Shown: positions 1-7,641 of the stretch, one piece after another
How the letters are laid out: each line of letters starts with the position of its first letter
Position numbering within the stretch: the first letter of the stretch is position 1
NCBI RefSeq assembly: GCF_026000115.1
Contig: NZ_AP026867.1
Location: forward strand, 3,715,716 to 3,779,715
Direction of reading: 5' to 3'
DNA: 64,000 bases
Source of the DNA: Aureispira anguillae
Lineage (GTDB): Bacteria > Bacteroidota > Bacteroidia > Chitinophagales > Saprospiraceae
Made by a program: the position numbers and the translations under genes
Notes under the pieces: model-generated
Told to the model about the DNA's origin: nothing
The model's input: only the letters and a program-made list of their open reading frames with translations
Databases searched by the model: none

Positions 1-444
1 CTTTACGATCGCCTCAAAATGATTGGCGCAGATTTAATGCTTAAGAGTGTTCAAGCACTTGAAAAAGGAGACTATCAACTTCAAGCTCAAGACAATAGCA
101 AAGTGAGTCATGCCCCTAAGATTTTTCATCAAGATTGCAATATTGATTTTAACAAAACAACCGAACAGGTGCACAACTTTGTTCGTGGCATGAGCCCCTA
201 TCCTACTGCTTGGACAACCTTGGATGGAGAAAAGCTAAAGGTCTTCCGTAGTTCAAAAGAGATTATTGACCATGACAAAGCAGTGGGAACGCTCTTTACG
301 GATGGAAAAAAATTCTTAAAAATTGCTACTCAAGATGGTTTTTTAAACCTCTTGGATGTACAATTAACCAAACGAAAACGAATGGATATTAAAAGCTTTC
401 TAAATGGCTATAGTATCCAAAACGATCAGGTAGTTTTTAATTAA
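1..444 (+). CDS. fmt: Methionyl-tRNA formyltransferase, C-terminal part (partial)
   Basis: The reading frame is open from the first base (LYDRLKMIGADLML...) and ends at the TAA at 442-444, so the gene runs in from the left and the internal ATG at 19 is not its start. About 147 residues are visible. They match the end of the catalytic domain and the C-terminal OB-like domain of Fmt: the helix with GADLMLKSV, the segment APKIFHQDCNIDF, and the characteristic HNFVRGMSPYPTAW stretch. The enzyme transfers a formyl group from 10-formyl-tetrahydrofolate to Met-tRNAfMet for translation initiation in the cytosol. The formyl-folate binding and catalytic residues lie upstream of the window. Identification rests on family knowledge of these C-terminal motifs. 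Confidence 0.9.
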   Translation, partial: LYDRLKMIGADLMLKSVQALEKGDYQLQAQDNSKVSHAPKIFHQDCNIDFNKTTEQVHNFVRGMSPYPTAWTTLDGEKLKVFRSSKEIIDHDKAVGTLFTDGKKFLKIATQDGFLNLLDVQLTKRKRMDIKSFLNGYSIQNDQVVFN

Positions 445-493
445 GCTCTTGTTAAAAAAAAGTGAAGATCTTAGTCTTATACAACAGAAAATG

Positions 494-501
494 TATCTTT
501 G
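494..501 (+). promoter_or_regulatory. Candidate -7 promoter element (TATCTTTG)
   Basis: TATCTTTG fits the Bacteroidota -7 consensus TAnnTTTG. No clear TTTG-type -33 box is seen at the usual spacing. It lies 231 bases before the gene starting at 732 and directly before the hairpin at 502-556. It could give a long structured leader or a separate small RNA. Confidence 0.35.
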
Positions 502-556
502 AAGTTAAGTAAGTATGCGTTTTAGGTAAAAAGTACCTTTTTTTAATACTTAACTT
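502..556 (+). other. Nested hairpin in the 5' leader of the 732 gene
   Basis: AAGTTAAGTA at 502-511 pairs perfectly with TACTTAACTT at 547-556. Between them, GGTA (525-528) and TACC (534-537) form a small inner stem, followed by a run of T. The fold begins right after a candidate -7 element, so it would sit at the very 5' end of the transcript. Its role (leader, attenuator or small RNA) is unknown. No known riboswitch was recognised. Confidence 0.4.
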
Positions 557-731
557 AGTGGCTTTTTTAGGGATGTTATAAATCTTATGGGGAATATATT
601 TTTATAAATTCTTAACTAAAAAGTCAAAAACCATTTTTATATTTTATTGTTATTAAGCCGTATATTATGAATTAATAGTTAGCTGTATTGCTGCTAATAA
701 TTTAGAAAAGTGCGAAACAAAAGAAAAAAAT

Positions 732-1385
732 ATGATTAAGAAAATAGGTTTTTTCGCTATTCTTTTGGCAATCATGGTTTGCCTTCAACCCAATCTATTT
801 AAAAGTATTTTTGGAGGGACTACTTCTGATTTGTCTATAGACGAAAAAAATTTGGCAGCTCCCACAAGAGGTGGTGCCGAAAACACCCAATATGCCGCAG
901 GTTATAGTGCCGAGGATTTTGGAGAGGCTTTTTCTTCTCCTATGGACGGTAAATTTGTCGTTGAAAAGGAAATGAAACCCATCGGTCCTTGGGAGGATTT
1001 ATTAAATTTAAAGTTTTCCATTCGCTTTGATGAAACCGTAGACGATGTTATTTTTGAGCCTAAGTTTTCTAAAAAAATCCGCAGCTATGAAAATAAGATC
1101 ATTGAAGTAGAGGGCTTTATTATTCCACATGATGTTGCGGCTGATGCTATGGCTGATTTGGAAGATGATGGGCAAAAGTTTATGTTTTCTGCTTTTCCTT
1201 TGGCTTCTTGCTTCTTCTGTGGTGGTGCTGGTGCCGAATCTGTCATGGAAGCGTTTCCTAAGAACCCAATAGAATATACTGAACGAAAAATTAAGATCAG
1301 AGGACGATTGGTTTTTAATGAAGAAGATTTTCTTAAATTACCTTATCTGCTAAAGGATGTCGTTCTAGTCGAAGATAATTTGTAA
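732..1385 (+). CDS. Conserved exported/membrane-anchored protein, DUF3299-like
   Basis: A 217-residue protein starting with one hydrophobic segment (residues 4-24, KIGFFAILLAIMVCLQPNLF), which may be an uncleaved anchor or a signal peptide; no lipobox is seen. Residues about 30-75 are low-complexity and probably a linker. The conserved part follows: WEDLLNLKFSIRFDE, then KIIEVEGFIIPHD, then FPLASCFFCGGAGAESVME with a C-FFC pair, and finally RKIKIRGRLVFNEED. This layout resembles the DUF3299 group of periplasmic proteins, which have an OB-like strand pattern and a conserved cysteine-containing loop. The function is not established. It stands alone, with a possible structured leader upstream and a good terminator just downstream. 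Confidence 0.75.
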   Translation: MIKKIGFFAILLAIMVCLQPNLFKSIFGGTTSDLSIDEKNLAAPTRGGAENTQYAAGYSAEDFGEAFSSPMDGKFVVEKEMKPIGPWEDLLNLKFSIRFDETVDDVIFEPKFSKKIRSYENKIIEVEGFIIPHDVAADAMADLEDDGQKFMFSAFPLASCFFCGGAGAESVMEAFPKNPIEYTERKIKIRGRLVFNEEDFLKLPYLLKDVVLVEDNL

Positions 1386-1409
1386 CAATGCGATAACATT
1401 GTTTGATTC

Positions 1410-1457
1410 AACAGCCATTCTGGAGTAATTCGGAATGGCTGTTGTTGTTTTATTTTT
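1410..1457 (+). terminator. Rho-independent terminator after the 732 gene
   Basis: AACAGCCATTC at 1410-1420 pairs with GAATGGCTGTT at 1433-1443 (11 bp, 12-base loop), followed by GTTGTTTTATTTTT. It begins 25 bases after the stop codon. Confidence 0.8.
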
Positions 1458-1519
1458 CAGCCTTATATCTGATACACCGTCAAATTAATATGGTATTCAG
1501 GTAGTAATTAATTCTCAAC

Positions 1520-2962
1520 CTAGTTAGGTACGTAAATATTTAACCTAATTCTCTTTGCTTCGGAAGTCCCCCCCATCAATGCTTCTGCCCTAAATAACCA
1601 ATGATTATTCATCATATCAGAGGGAGTTAATAAATAGGATTCTGCCCCTCCTGTTGAGTAAAAAGGAATTAATCTTATGGTAAAGTTTTGGTATTCTTTG
1701 TCTAAGAACTCCGTTAAGTGTTGACCATACATCAAATAGCCTTGATGTTTAATTTTATTTTTATAAGCGTTGTTATTTATGCTTGTTTCAGTTATTGTTA
1801 ACCGCCTATTTTTTCTAACTGGCTTTATTTTGCATACAAGATGCTCCATCCATACATCATATCCTCCTTTTCTATTGTGGTAGAAATCAGCTGTTACTAA
1901 CTTCTGATTATCATAATACCTAGGAGGCTTCCAGCCAAAAACAGCATTAGGGTCTCCATTATAGCCAACAACATAATCTTGGTTAGGAAACCTAATTATT
2001 CCCCCCCTAAATGCTTCATCATTTGCGATTCGAATTTCTCTTTTTAGCGGATGATAGATGCCACTATGGTAATTATAAAAAACATCCGATTTCTTTCTAT
2101 AGCAATCACTAGAAACTTCATATCGTGTATATATTTCAATAATTTGATATTTGAGAGGGTAAATTGGCATTAAAATAAATGTAGGTTCTAGTTTTATTTC
2201 TGTTAGTTTGGGCTTTCCTGTCTTCTTTCTTCTGTAATCTGTTCTGCAAATAATTTTTGTTTTTACTTTGTTAATTGCACTTTCCTTAAATAAAGAAACT
2301 AAATCTTTTTGAGGAATTTCAAATTTCATAAAAGACTGAGAGCCGCTGTTGTTTTGATACCCTTTGTAAGTTTTATCATTTATAATTAAATAAGCCTCTG
2401 ATGTACTATTAATTGCAGAGCCGCCAATTTCAAAAAAATATGAACCTGAAAGCTCAAACTTTTGAACAAAACCTTTTACATAATTGACTTTAAAGTCATA
2501 TTTACAATTAACTAACCCTCTGATAGAATTGCATAGATTAGCCAAGTTTGCAGCAAGAATAGCATCTAATCTGTCAATTTTTTTATCAATATCCCTTAAT
2601 CCATGGCTTATTATACTTTGGAGAGAATTAATCAATTCTTGTTTTTCTTTACTTACTTGATTAAGAGTTTTATTTAGTTCCTTTTTTAAGTCTACTTTCA
2701 AATTTTCAATAATTAAATCAATTTGACTTATTCTTTGAGCTAAAACGATATTTAACTGTGTAATCGCTTGATTAAGGACATTATCAAGGGAACTTTCCAT
2801 GTCTTCAATGATATCACTGATAATAGGAACATCCTTTTGTTTGAGTTTATCTTGAATTTTAAAAGATAGGTCTGATGAACTAGAAAATGATTTTGTTGGA
2901 ATTAGACTACAAAAAGTAAAAACAAAGATTGCTATAATCTTTATGGATGTTTTCTTTTTCAT
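1520..2962 (-). CDS. Secreted protein with coiled-coil N-terminal region, unknown function
   Basis: A 480-residue protein I do not recognise. Residues 1-27 are a signal peptide (KKKTS, hydrophobic IIAIFVFTFCSLIP, then a Ser-rich cleavage region). Residues about 30-145 are strongly helical with regular hydrophobic spacing (IIEDMESSLDNVLNQAITQL..., KKELNKTLNQVSKEKQEL), a likely coiled coil or amphipathic bundle. From about 150 on the sequence is beta-rich, with scattered cysteines (CNSIRGLVNC; later CRTDYRRKK and CYRKKSD) that could form disulfides outside the cytoplasm. There is no T9SS sorting tail and no lipobox. It is the last gene of a same-strand block with the pentein-like gene, but a 135-base gap with an inverted repeat separates it from the next gene, so co-transcription is uncertain. 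Confidence 0.65.
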   Translation of the reverse strand: MKKKTSIKIIAIFVFTFCSLIPTKSFSSSSDLSFKIQDKLKQKDVPIISDIIEDMESSLDNVLNQAITQLNIVLAQRISQIDLIIENLKVDLKKELNKTLNQVSKEKQELINSLQSIISHGLRDIDKKIDRLDAILAANLANLCNSIRGLVNCKYDFKVNYVKGFVQKFELSGSYFFEIGGSAINSTSEAYLIINDKTYKGYQNNSGSQSFMKFEIPQKDLVSLFKESAINKVKTKIICRTDYRRKKTGKPKLTEIKLEPTFILMPIYPLKYQIIEIYTRYEVSSDCYRKKSDVFYNYHSGIYHPLKREIRIANDEAFRGGIIRFPNQDYVVGYNGDPNAVFGWKPPRYYDNQKLVTADFYHNRKGGYDVWMEHLVCKIKPVRKNRRLTITETSINNNAYKNKIKHQGYLMYGQHLTEFLDKEYQNFTIRLIPFYSTGGAESYLLTPSDMMNNHWLFRAEALMGGTSEAKRIRLNIYVPN

Positions 2963-2997
2963 ATCGTTTTTATTTTGGGATTAAGAATTGTTTAGAA

Positions 2998-3061
2998 TAA
3001 GCATAGCGCTGCCCTGCTCTTGCCAAAGCAAAAGTTGTAAAAGAACAATCTGCTATGCTTA
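2998..3061 (-). other. Inverted repeat between two minus-strand genes
   Basis: TAAGCATAGC (2998-3007) pairs perfectly with GCTATGCTTA (3052-3061) around a 44-base loop. It lies just downstream, on the minus strand, of the gene ending at 3098. There is no clean T-run, so a terminator role is only possible. Confidence 0.4.
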
Positions 3062-3097
3062 AAAGGGAATACTAAAAAGAAATGTTGGAAGAATATT

Positions 3098-3664
3098 CTA
3101 TACCTTGGGTTTATACCCAATTTTTAGGTTATACTTACTCTCTTCACTTAATGCTGTTATTTTCAGACAAACAGCCTTTTGGGTCATATTAAAAACAGGT
3201 TGGTTAATTTTTCCATTCCTCAAATCATCTGTTCCGATAAAACCTAAGCAAAATTTAACATCACTGCCTATTTCAATTGTTTCTACTGTTCCATCTAATT
3301 TTTTTAATTGTACTTTATTATTCCCCCCCTCTACTAATACTAACTTACCAAATACCATTTCAGCAAAACTAGGCGTTCCTCCTGGCATATCAGCGGTTTT
3401 ATCATAAGGAAAAGTAGCTGTATAGTTATCAGAAGATAGAGGAGTCGTTTCATCTATTTCAATCCCTCTATACAGCACCCCTCCTATTTCTGTCTCATCT
3501 CCAACTGTCAACCAAACATGGTTATCAATTAACGATTTTTGATACAAAATTTTGTCTAGCCCACTTTCCGTTTCTCGCCCTTCTATGGTTAAGACGCCTG
3601 CTGCTAATCCCCCAAATGCTACTATATCTCTAGTTTCAAAACTAATTTTTTTAAAAAAAGCCAT
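3098..3664 (-). CDS. Hypothetical beta-rich protein in the pentein-gene block
   Basis: A 188-residue protein without signal peptide or membrane segment. It starts MAFFKKISFETRDIV. The sequence alternates short hydrophobic strands with glycine turns (AFGGLAAGVLTIEGRE, VWLTVGDETEIGGVLYRGIEI, GKLVLVEGGNNKVQLKKLDGT), suggesting a compact all-beta fold of the kind seen in structural or adaptor proteins. I recognise no family and no catalytic motif. It follows the pentein-like gene by 73 bases on the same strand, so the two may be co-transcribed; shared function is only an inference. The two cysteines (in KFCLGF and AVCLKI) are not arranged as a metal site. Confidence 0.6.
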   Translation of the reverse strand: MAFFKKISFETRDIVAFGGLAAGVLTIEGRETESGLDKILYQKSLIDNHVWLTVGDETEIGGVLYRGIEIDETTPLSSDNYTATFPYDKTADMPGGTPSFAEMVFGKLVLVEGGNNKVQLKKLDGTVETIEIGSDVKFCLGFIGTDDLRNGKINQPVFNMTQKAVCLKITALSEESKYNLKIGYKPKV

Positions 3665-3737
3665 AATTTTTATTATTTAAAGGTGATACCTACTCTATTC
3701 TAAGGCTTTTCAGTTTCCGCCTATTACTATATTATAA

Positions 3738-5186
3738 TTATATTGTTTCTATTTGATTTTCTCGATCAATGCAATTAACCAAACAAGCAAGTGAGCCATG
3801 AGACTGGGCATACATATGAAAATGAGCATTAATCATAACAACCTTAAATCCTAACTTTTTCCAAATTGCTTTAGCCTCATCTTCATAAGGAGCTAAATCA
3901 TCCTTCCATCCACTATAACTCTCGCCATAATGCTTTTTATAGTCATGTAAATACGAAGGCAGCCAAACTGTCTTTTCTGAGTTTTTTGTGACCTCAACAA
4001 TGCAATTATTATAAGTCGCCCAATACCATTTTCTTATGGTATGATCTTTAAAATCATTATGGTAAGTTAATGGCATGGGAATACGAATAATTTCAAATTC
4101 AGTACTTGCTCCTTCCAATTGCTTAATTACTTGTTGTATACTATACTCTGTTTGATAAATTTGATCATAAATCATCCCTAAAGTATGATAAGGAAGTCCT
4201 CGTAAAGTTTTCATAGGCAAGCCAACAACAGGTTTACCAATAACCAACTGCTCCTTACCGTCCTTTTCTCCCGCCAATGTTATAAATAAATCAAGGTGAA
4301 ACAAAGGCTGACAGCATATACCTCTTATTTCTCTAGTAGCTAAAATATTTTTAATCTCCCCCTCTGTTTCTATTAGTTCAGGTCTAGCATAATATTGGGG
4401 CGGCTCTCCCTTCAATAATAGGAGTTCTTTTTTGCCTGTTAATAATTTTTCAAATTTTTCTTTAAGCTCTTCTTCCTTACTTACATTCGCACTCTCTGTA
4501 TCCGCCCCTATCAATACAAAACGCTCTCCTACCAATATATTTCCACCATCAAAACTTAGATTAAAACGCTCTTCATCATGAGATGAATGAAACAAATTTT
4601 GTATATCTTGAGGTATTCTTTTTTTAGTTAAAAATAATTTATCTAAAATTTCTTCATCAGCACATCCTGTCCTATGAATCATATTCTGAGGTTCAAATAA
4701 ATGCAAACGTTTTTCATTTCCATCTACATAATACACAGCCTTATAGGGGTCGCTTGCCCATGCTGAAATATTAAGACTTATGGGAATAACCTTGCATAAA
4801 AATAATCTATCTGCCAGCCCTAGCTTTTCTAGCTTAGATTCTATTTTAAACTTATAATCTTTTTTAGGCACTTCATTCGTAATCAAAATAAAATGATCTA
4901 CCCTAGGCATTTTACGCATTAATTCTTCAATCAAAAGTTGAAGCCCTTCTACAGCATTGTTTTTTGTACTCTCTTCATCTCCTAAATCATAATGAAAAAC
5001 AATTGATCTAATACGTCCATATACAGAGGAAACCATTACAGGGGTCTCTTTGATAGCCTTCACTCTTTGCTCTTCATAAAAACCTAACACAGATAATATA
5101 TTCTTTATACCTTTTAGATTGTGCTCTCGTTTCTCAATGCTTTTATAATCAGCAGGCGGAAAAATCTTCAATTCTAAATCTTCCAT
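3738..5186 (-). CDS. Pentein-fold guanidine-modifying enzyme (arginine/agmatine deiminase-like)
   Basis: A 482-residue cytoplasmic-type protein with no signal peptide. In order it carries the landmarks of the pentein fold used by agmatine deiminases, peptidyl-arginine deiminases and amidinotransferases. These are WASD at 143-146 (compare the W-x-R-D substrate loop), FDGGN at 212-216 (the EGGN/DGGN acidic residue, Asp213), HLD at 297-299 (the catalytic His and Asp), and a C-terminal nucleophile Cys468 in HGSLACLVN (compare GEVHC or GNIHC). A late block with WLPSYLHDY and EDEAKAIWKKLGFKVV matches the last beta-beta-alpha-beta module. Family knowledge predicts attack on a guanidinium carbon, releasing ammonia or transferring an amidino group. 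The substrate (free, peptide-bound or small molecule) cannot be read from sequence. Its start overlaps the end of the upstream gene by 13 bases, suggesting translational coupling. Confidence 0.65.
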   Translation of the reverse strand: MEDLELKIFPPADYKSIEKREHNLKGIKNILSVLGFYEEQRVKAIKETPVMVSSVYGRIRSIVFHYDLGDEESTKNNAVEGLQLLIEELMRKMPRVDHFILITNEVPKKDYKFKIESKLEKLGLADRLFLCKVIPISLNISAWASDPYKAVYYVDGNEKRLHLFEPQNMIHRTGCADEEILDKLFLTKKRIPQDIQNLFHSSHDEERFNLSFDGGNILVGERFVLIGADTESANVSKEEELKEKFEKLLTGKKELLLLKGEPPQYYARPELIETEGEIKNILATREIRGICCQPLFHLDLFITLAGEKDGKEQLVIGKPVVGLPMKTLRGLPYHTLGMIYDQIYQTEYSIQQVIKQLEGASTEFEIIRIPMPLTYHNDFKDHTIRKWYWATYNNCIVEVTKNSEKTVWLPSYLHDYKKHYGESYSGWKDDLAPYEDEAKAIWKKLGFKVVMINAHFHMYAQSHGSLACLVNCIDRENQIETI

Positions 5187-5812
5187 AATTCAATATTTAT
5201 TATAGTGTTATAAAATAAGGTGTCGATTGTTATGGTCAGCGTTTTTTGATGCACCAAACTAGAGCTAGGATAATTCCCCCTAAAAAGTTCGTAGCCGTTT
5301 AATTGCTGCGCTTTTGTTTTTGTCAGTAAATACGCTGCTAAACCATCAGCTTGTTTACTGAAATTTATTGTTCTGCTAGGAGTAAATGCATGTAATTGGG
5401 CACTCAAAACTGCTATTTGGTGAGCGGCTTGATGATTTTCTATTGAGCAATCCCAAATAAAAAACTGAATGACCAAACTTCCCACTACAGGTTTGGAAGT
5501 CTGTATTTCCAATGCTCCATACATTTTTCGGGTATTCTTTTGGCTAATGTAAATGGGCATAACCGCCGAAGTCGTTAAGTTCCCTTTGGTATCCCAAAAG
5601 ATTGCCAGCCCTAACAGCTCCTTTCTTGGGTCAAAAAAATGCTTAAAATAATGCTTCATTGTTGGTTTTAAAATCAATTGCCAGAACTGGATTTTCCATT
5701 TCTTTTTTGCCGTATATAGATCCTGCCCATCTTTTAAGTCGTCTAGGCAATTCACCTTAAGCCTTGAAATTTCTTTTGTCAGTCGATTTGTTAGTCCTAA
5801 ATGCCATTTCAT
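5174..5812 (-). CDS. Hypothetical protein coupled to the pentein-like gene
   Basis: A 212-residue protein that I do not recognise. It has no signal peptide and no membrane segment. The N-terminal half is basic and aromatic (KKKWKIQFWQLILKPTMKHYFKHFFDPRKE). The middle has strand-like segments (LGLAIFWDTKGNLTTSAVMPIYI, VVGSLVIQFFIWDCS) and the end is mixed. The composition would suit a compact alpha/beta domain. Its last 13 bases overlap the start of the pentein-like gene, and it is the first gene of the minus-strand block, so it is probably transcribed together with that enzyme and may serve as partner or regulator. That is inference from position only. About 230 bases of AT-rich sequence without visible repeats separate it from the divergent gene at 6047. 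Confidence 0.65.
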   Translation of the reverse strand: MKWHLGLTNRLTKEISRLKVNCLDDLKDGQDLYTAKKKWKIQFWQLILKPTMKHYFKHFFDPRKELLGLAIFWDTKGNLTTSAVMPIYISQKNTRKMYGALEIQTSKPVVGSLVIQFFIWDCSIENHQAAHQIAVLSAQLHAFTPSRTINFSKQADGLAAYLLTKTKAQQLNGYELFRGNYPSSSLVHQKTLTITIDTLFYNTIINIELWKI

Positions 5813-6046
5813 AACGCTATGCTTAAAAGAGTATTTTCAACATATCATACGATTATTTTTGTATAATAATTTTCAAAATAAAATCATATTCTTACATTAG
5901 CGTTCCACTACTATCTTACTGAAACAAAGAACATTACTCCTTTATAATTATAATTAAAATTAGTTATAACACAAAGATGTCTTATTGAGAAAAGAATAGC
6001 AATCCATTTTTTTTGACTTTGTAAAATCCCTATTCAATCGTTTTTT

Positions 6047-7633
6047 ATGGCAACAGGAAAAAAACTACATGAATTAGTCCTATCCCTCTCTCCTAATGAA
6101 AAAAGGCACTTCCGACTAAAAGGTTCGGTGCAAAGTGGTAAGAGAAATTATTTACTTCTTTTTGATGCCTTAGAACAGCTGACCAAAGAAGCTTATAGCC
6201 GTGACGCTTTAACGCAAGCATTAAAAGGCAAACTACCCATCAAAGATTTGCACGTCACAGAAAATTACTTATACCAACGAATATTGGAGAGTTTGCGAGC
6301 TTATCATGAGCAACGCTCTATTGATGCGCAATTGTTTAATCAACTTCACAATGCTGCTATTCTTGAAAACAAAGGTTTATATGAATTAAGTGTCAAAATG
6401 CTATCCAGCGCACGAAAAACAGTAGAAAAGTCATCTTGTAATTCTTTACTGATTGAAATCTTAAAGCGACAAGCACGCAATATTGCGGCAATGCAAACGC
6501 AAAAACTTCAAGAAAAAACAGATGCCATTTGTAACGATTTAGTAGTGCAAGCAAAACTGCTAAAGGAGGAAGCAGAGTATTTTAGCTTAAATCAAACTTC
6601 TTTTGTGCGTTATCGAAAGTGGAAACTAGCTCGACATCAGGATGAAAAACAGTTTGTTCATAATATTTTAAAAAACAAACTCATCAAAAACAAACCCAGT
6701 AAGGGCTCTTTTTATGCGCAATACCTCCGTCACAATACTCGAAACAATTGTTATTCTCTTCTGGGACAGTTTGAAGATGCTTGCTCTGAAGTAGAACAAA
6801 TCGTGCAGTTATGGAATGCTAACACCAAAATTAAACATCAACAATTAAGTTTGTACATCATCCAACTGTCTAATCTAATCAACCAAAAAAATAAGCTAAA
6901 AGACTTTGAGGCGGTTACTGATTTGTTAGCACAATTAAAAAATATAAAAACCAAAACGTATGATGAAAAGGCAGAGCAGTTTCAAAATTATTATTTCCAA
7001 AAATTAGCCTTTCATCTCAATCAATTAGATTTTCCTTCCATTCTTGAATTAATTCCAACCATCGAAGCAGGGTTAGCAACTTACAAAGACAAAATTAACC
7101 GTGCTAGACGATTAGCTTTTTATTATAATATAACGGTTGCTTATTTTATTAGTGAATGCTATGAAAAGGTCATTCATTGGTTATTCAAAATTCAGAAAAT
7201 CCAACGAATCAATGAACCAAGAAAAGATATTCAACAATTTTCTAGAATTTTATACCTTGCCATTTGCTACAAAATACAAACAGATGAAGGCTTAAAACAC
7301 TTGCTAAAATCAGCCTATCAAGAAGAGCAAAACAAAGATTTTTTTCCTTTTTTTAAACAAACAGCTACAGAAGATTTAGAAAATGTATTAAGAAGAATCG
7401 ATCGCAAAAACGATTACGTTGCTCCGCTACATTCCTTTGAAAAAATAGTACTTAAATACTTTAAAATCTTACTTGGAATTATCCCTGGATCTAGGGAAGA
7501 AAAGCATATTTTCAAAATGTTCAAGACAGAGCTTTTAGCCCTTTCTGAAGAACAGAAAAAAGTATTGGGGTTTGAAGAATTTTTGCTTTGGATCGACCTT
7601 GTTTATACTAAAAGCACCCAGCATCATTTTTAG
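6047..7633 (+). CDS. Large helical (TPR-like) protein, lineage-type family
   Basis: A 528-residue protein that is almost entirely alpha-helical. The N-terminus (GKKLHELVLSLSPNEKRHFRL...NYLLLFDALEQL) resembles the N-terminus of the protein at 15660-17069 (KLVEVYKTLNRIEVRRFKKWL...VIKLFDFID). Both have a helix pair with an 'E-x-R-x-F' type element followed by 'LFD', so I take them as distant paralogs. After about residue 100, repeated helix pairs of 34-40 residues (AAILENKGLYELSVKMLSSARK; LLGQFEDACSEVEQIVQLW; YNITVAYFISECYEKVIHWLFK) look like degenerate TPRs. There is no signal peptide, so it is probably a cytosolic scaffold. No enzymatic motif was seen. Function unknown. Confidence 0.75.
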   Translation: MATGKKLHELVLSLSPNEKRHFRLKGSVQSGKRNYLLLFDALEQLTKEAYSRDALTQALKGKLPIKDLHVTENYLYQRILESLRAYHEQRSIDAQLFNQLHNAAILENKGLYELSVKMLSSARKTVEKSSCNSLLIEILKRQARNIAAMQTQKLQEKTDAICNDLVVQAKLLKEEAEYFSLNQTSFVRYRKWKLARHQDEKQFVHNILKNKLIKNKPSKGSFYAQYLRHNTRNNCYSLLGQFEDACSEVEQIVQLWNANTKIKHQQLSLYIIQLSNLINQKNKLKDFEAVTDLLAQLKNIKTKTYDEKAEQFQNYYFQKLAFHLNQLDFPSILELIPTIEAGLATYKDKINRARRLAFYYNITVAYFISECYEKVIHWLFKIQKIQRINEPRKDIQQFSRILYLAICYKIQTDEGLKHLLKSAYQEEQNKDFFPFFKQTATEDLENVLRRIDRKNDYVAPLHSFEKIVLKYFKILLGIIPGSREEKHIFKMFKTELLALSEEQKKVLGFEEFLLWIDLVYTKSTQHHF

Positions 7634-7641
7634 CCCTAAAT

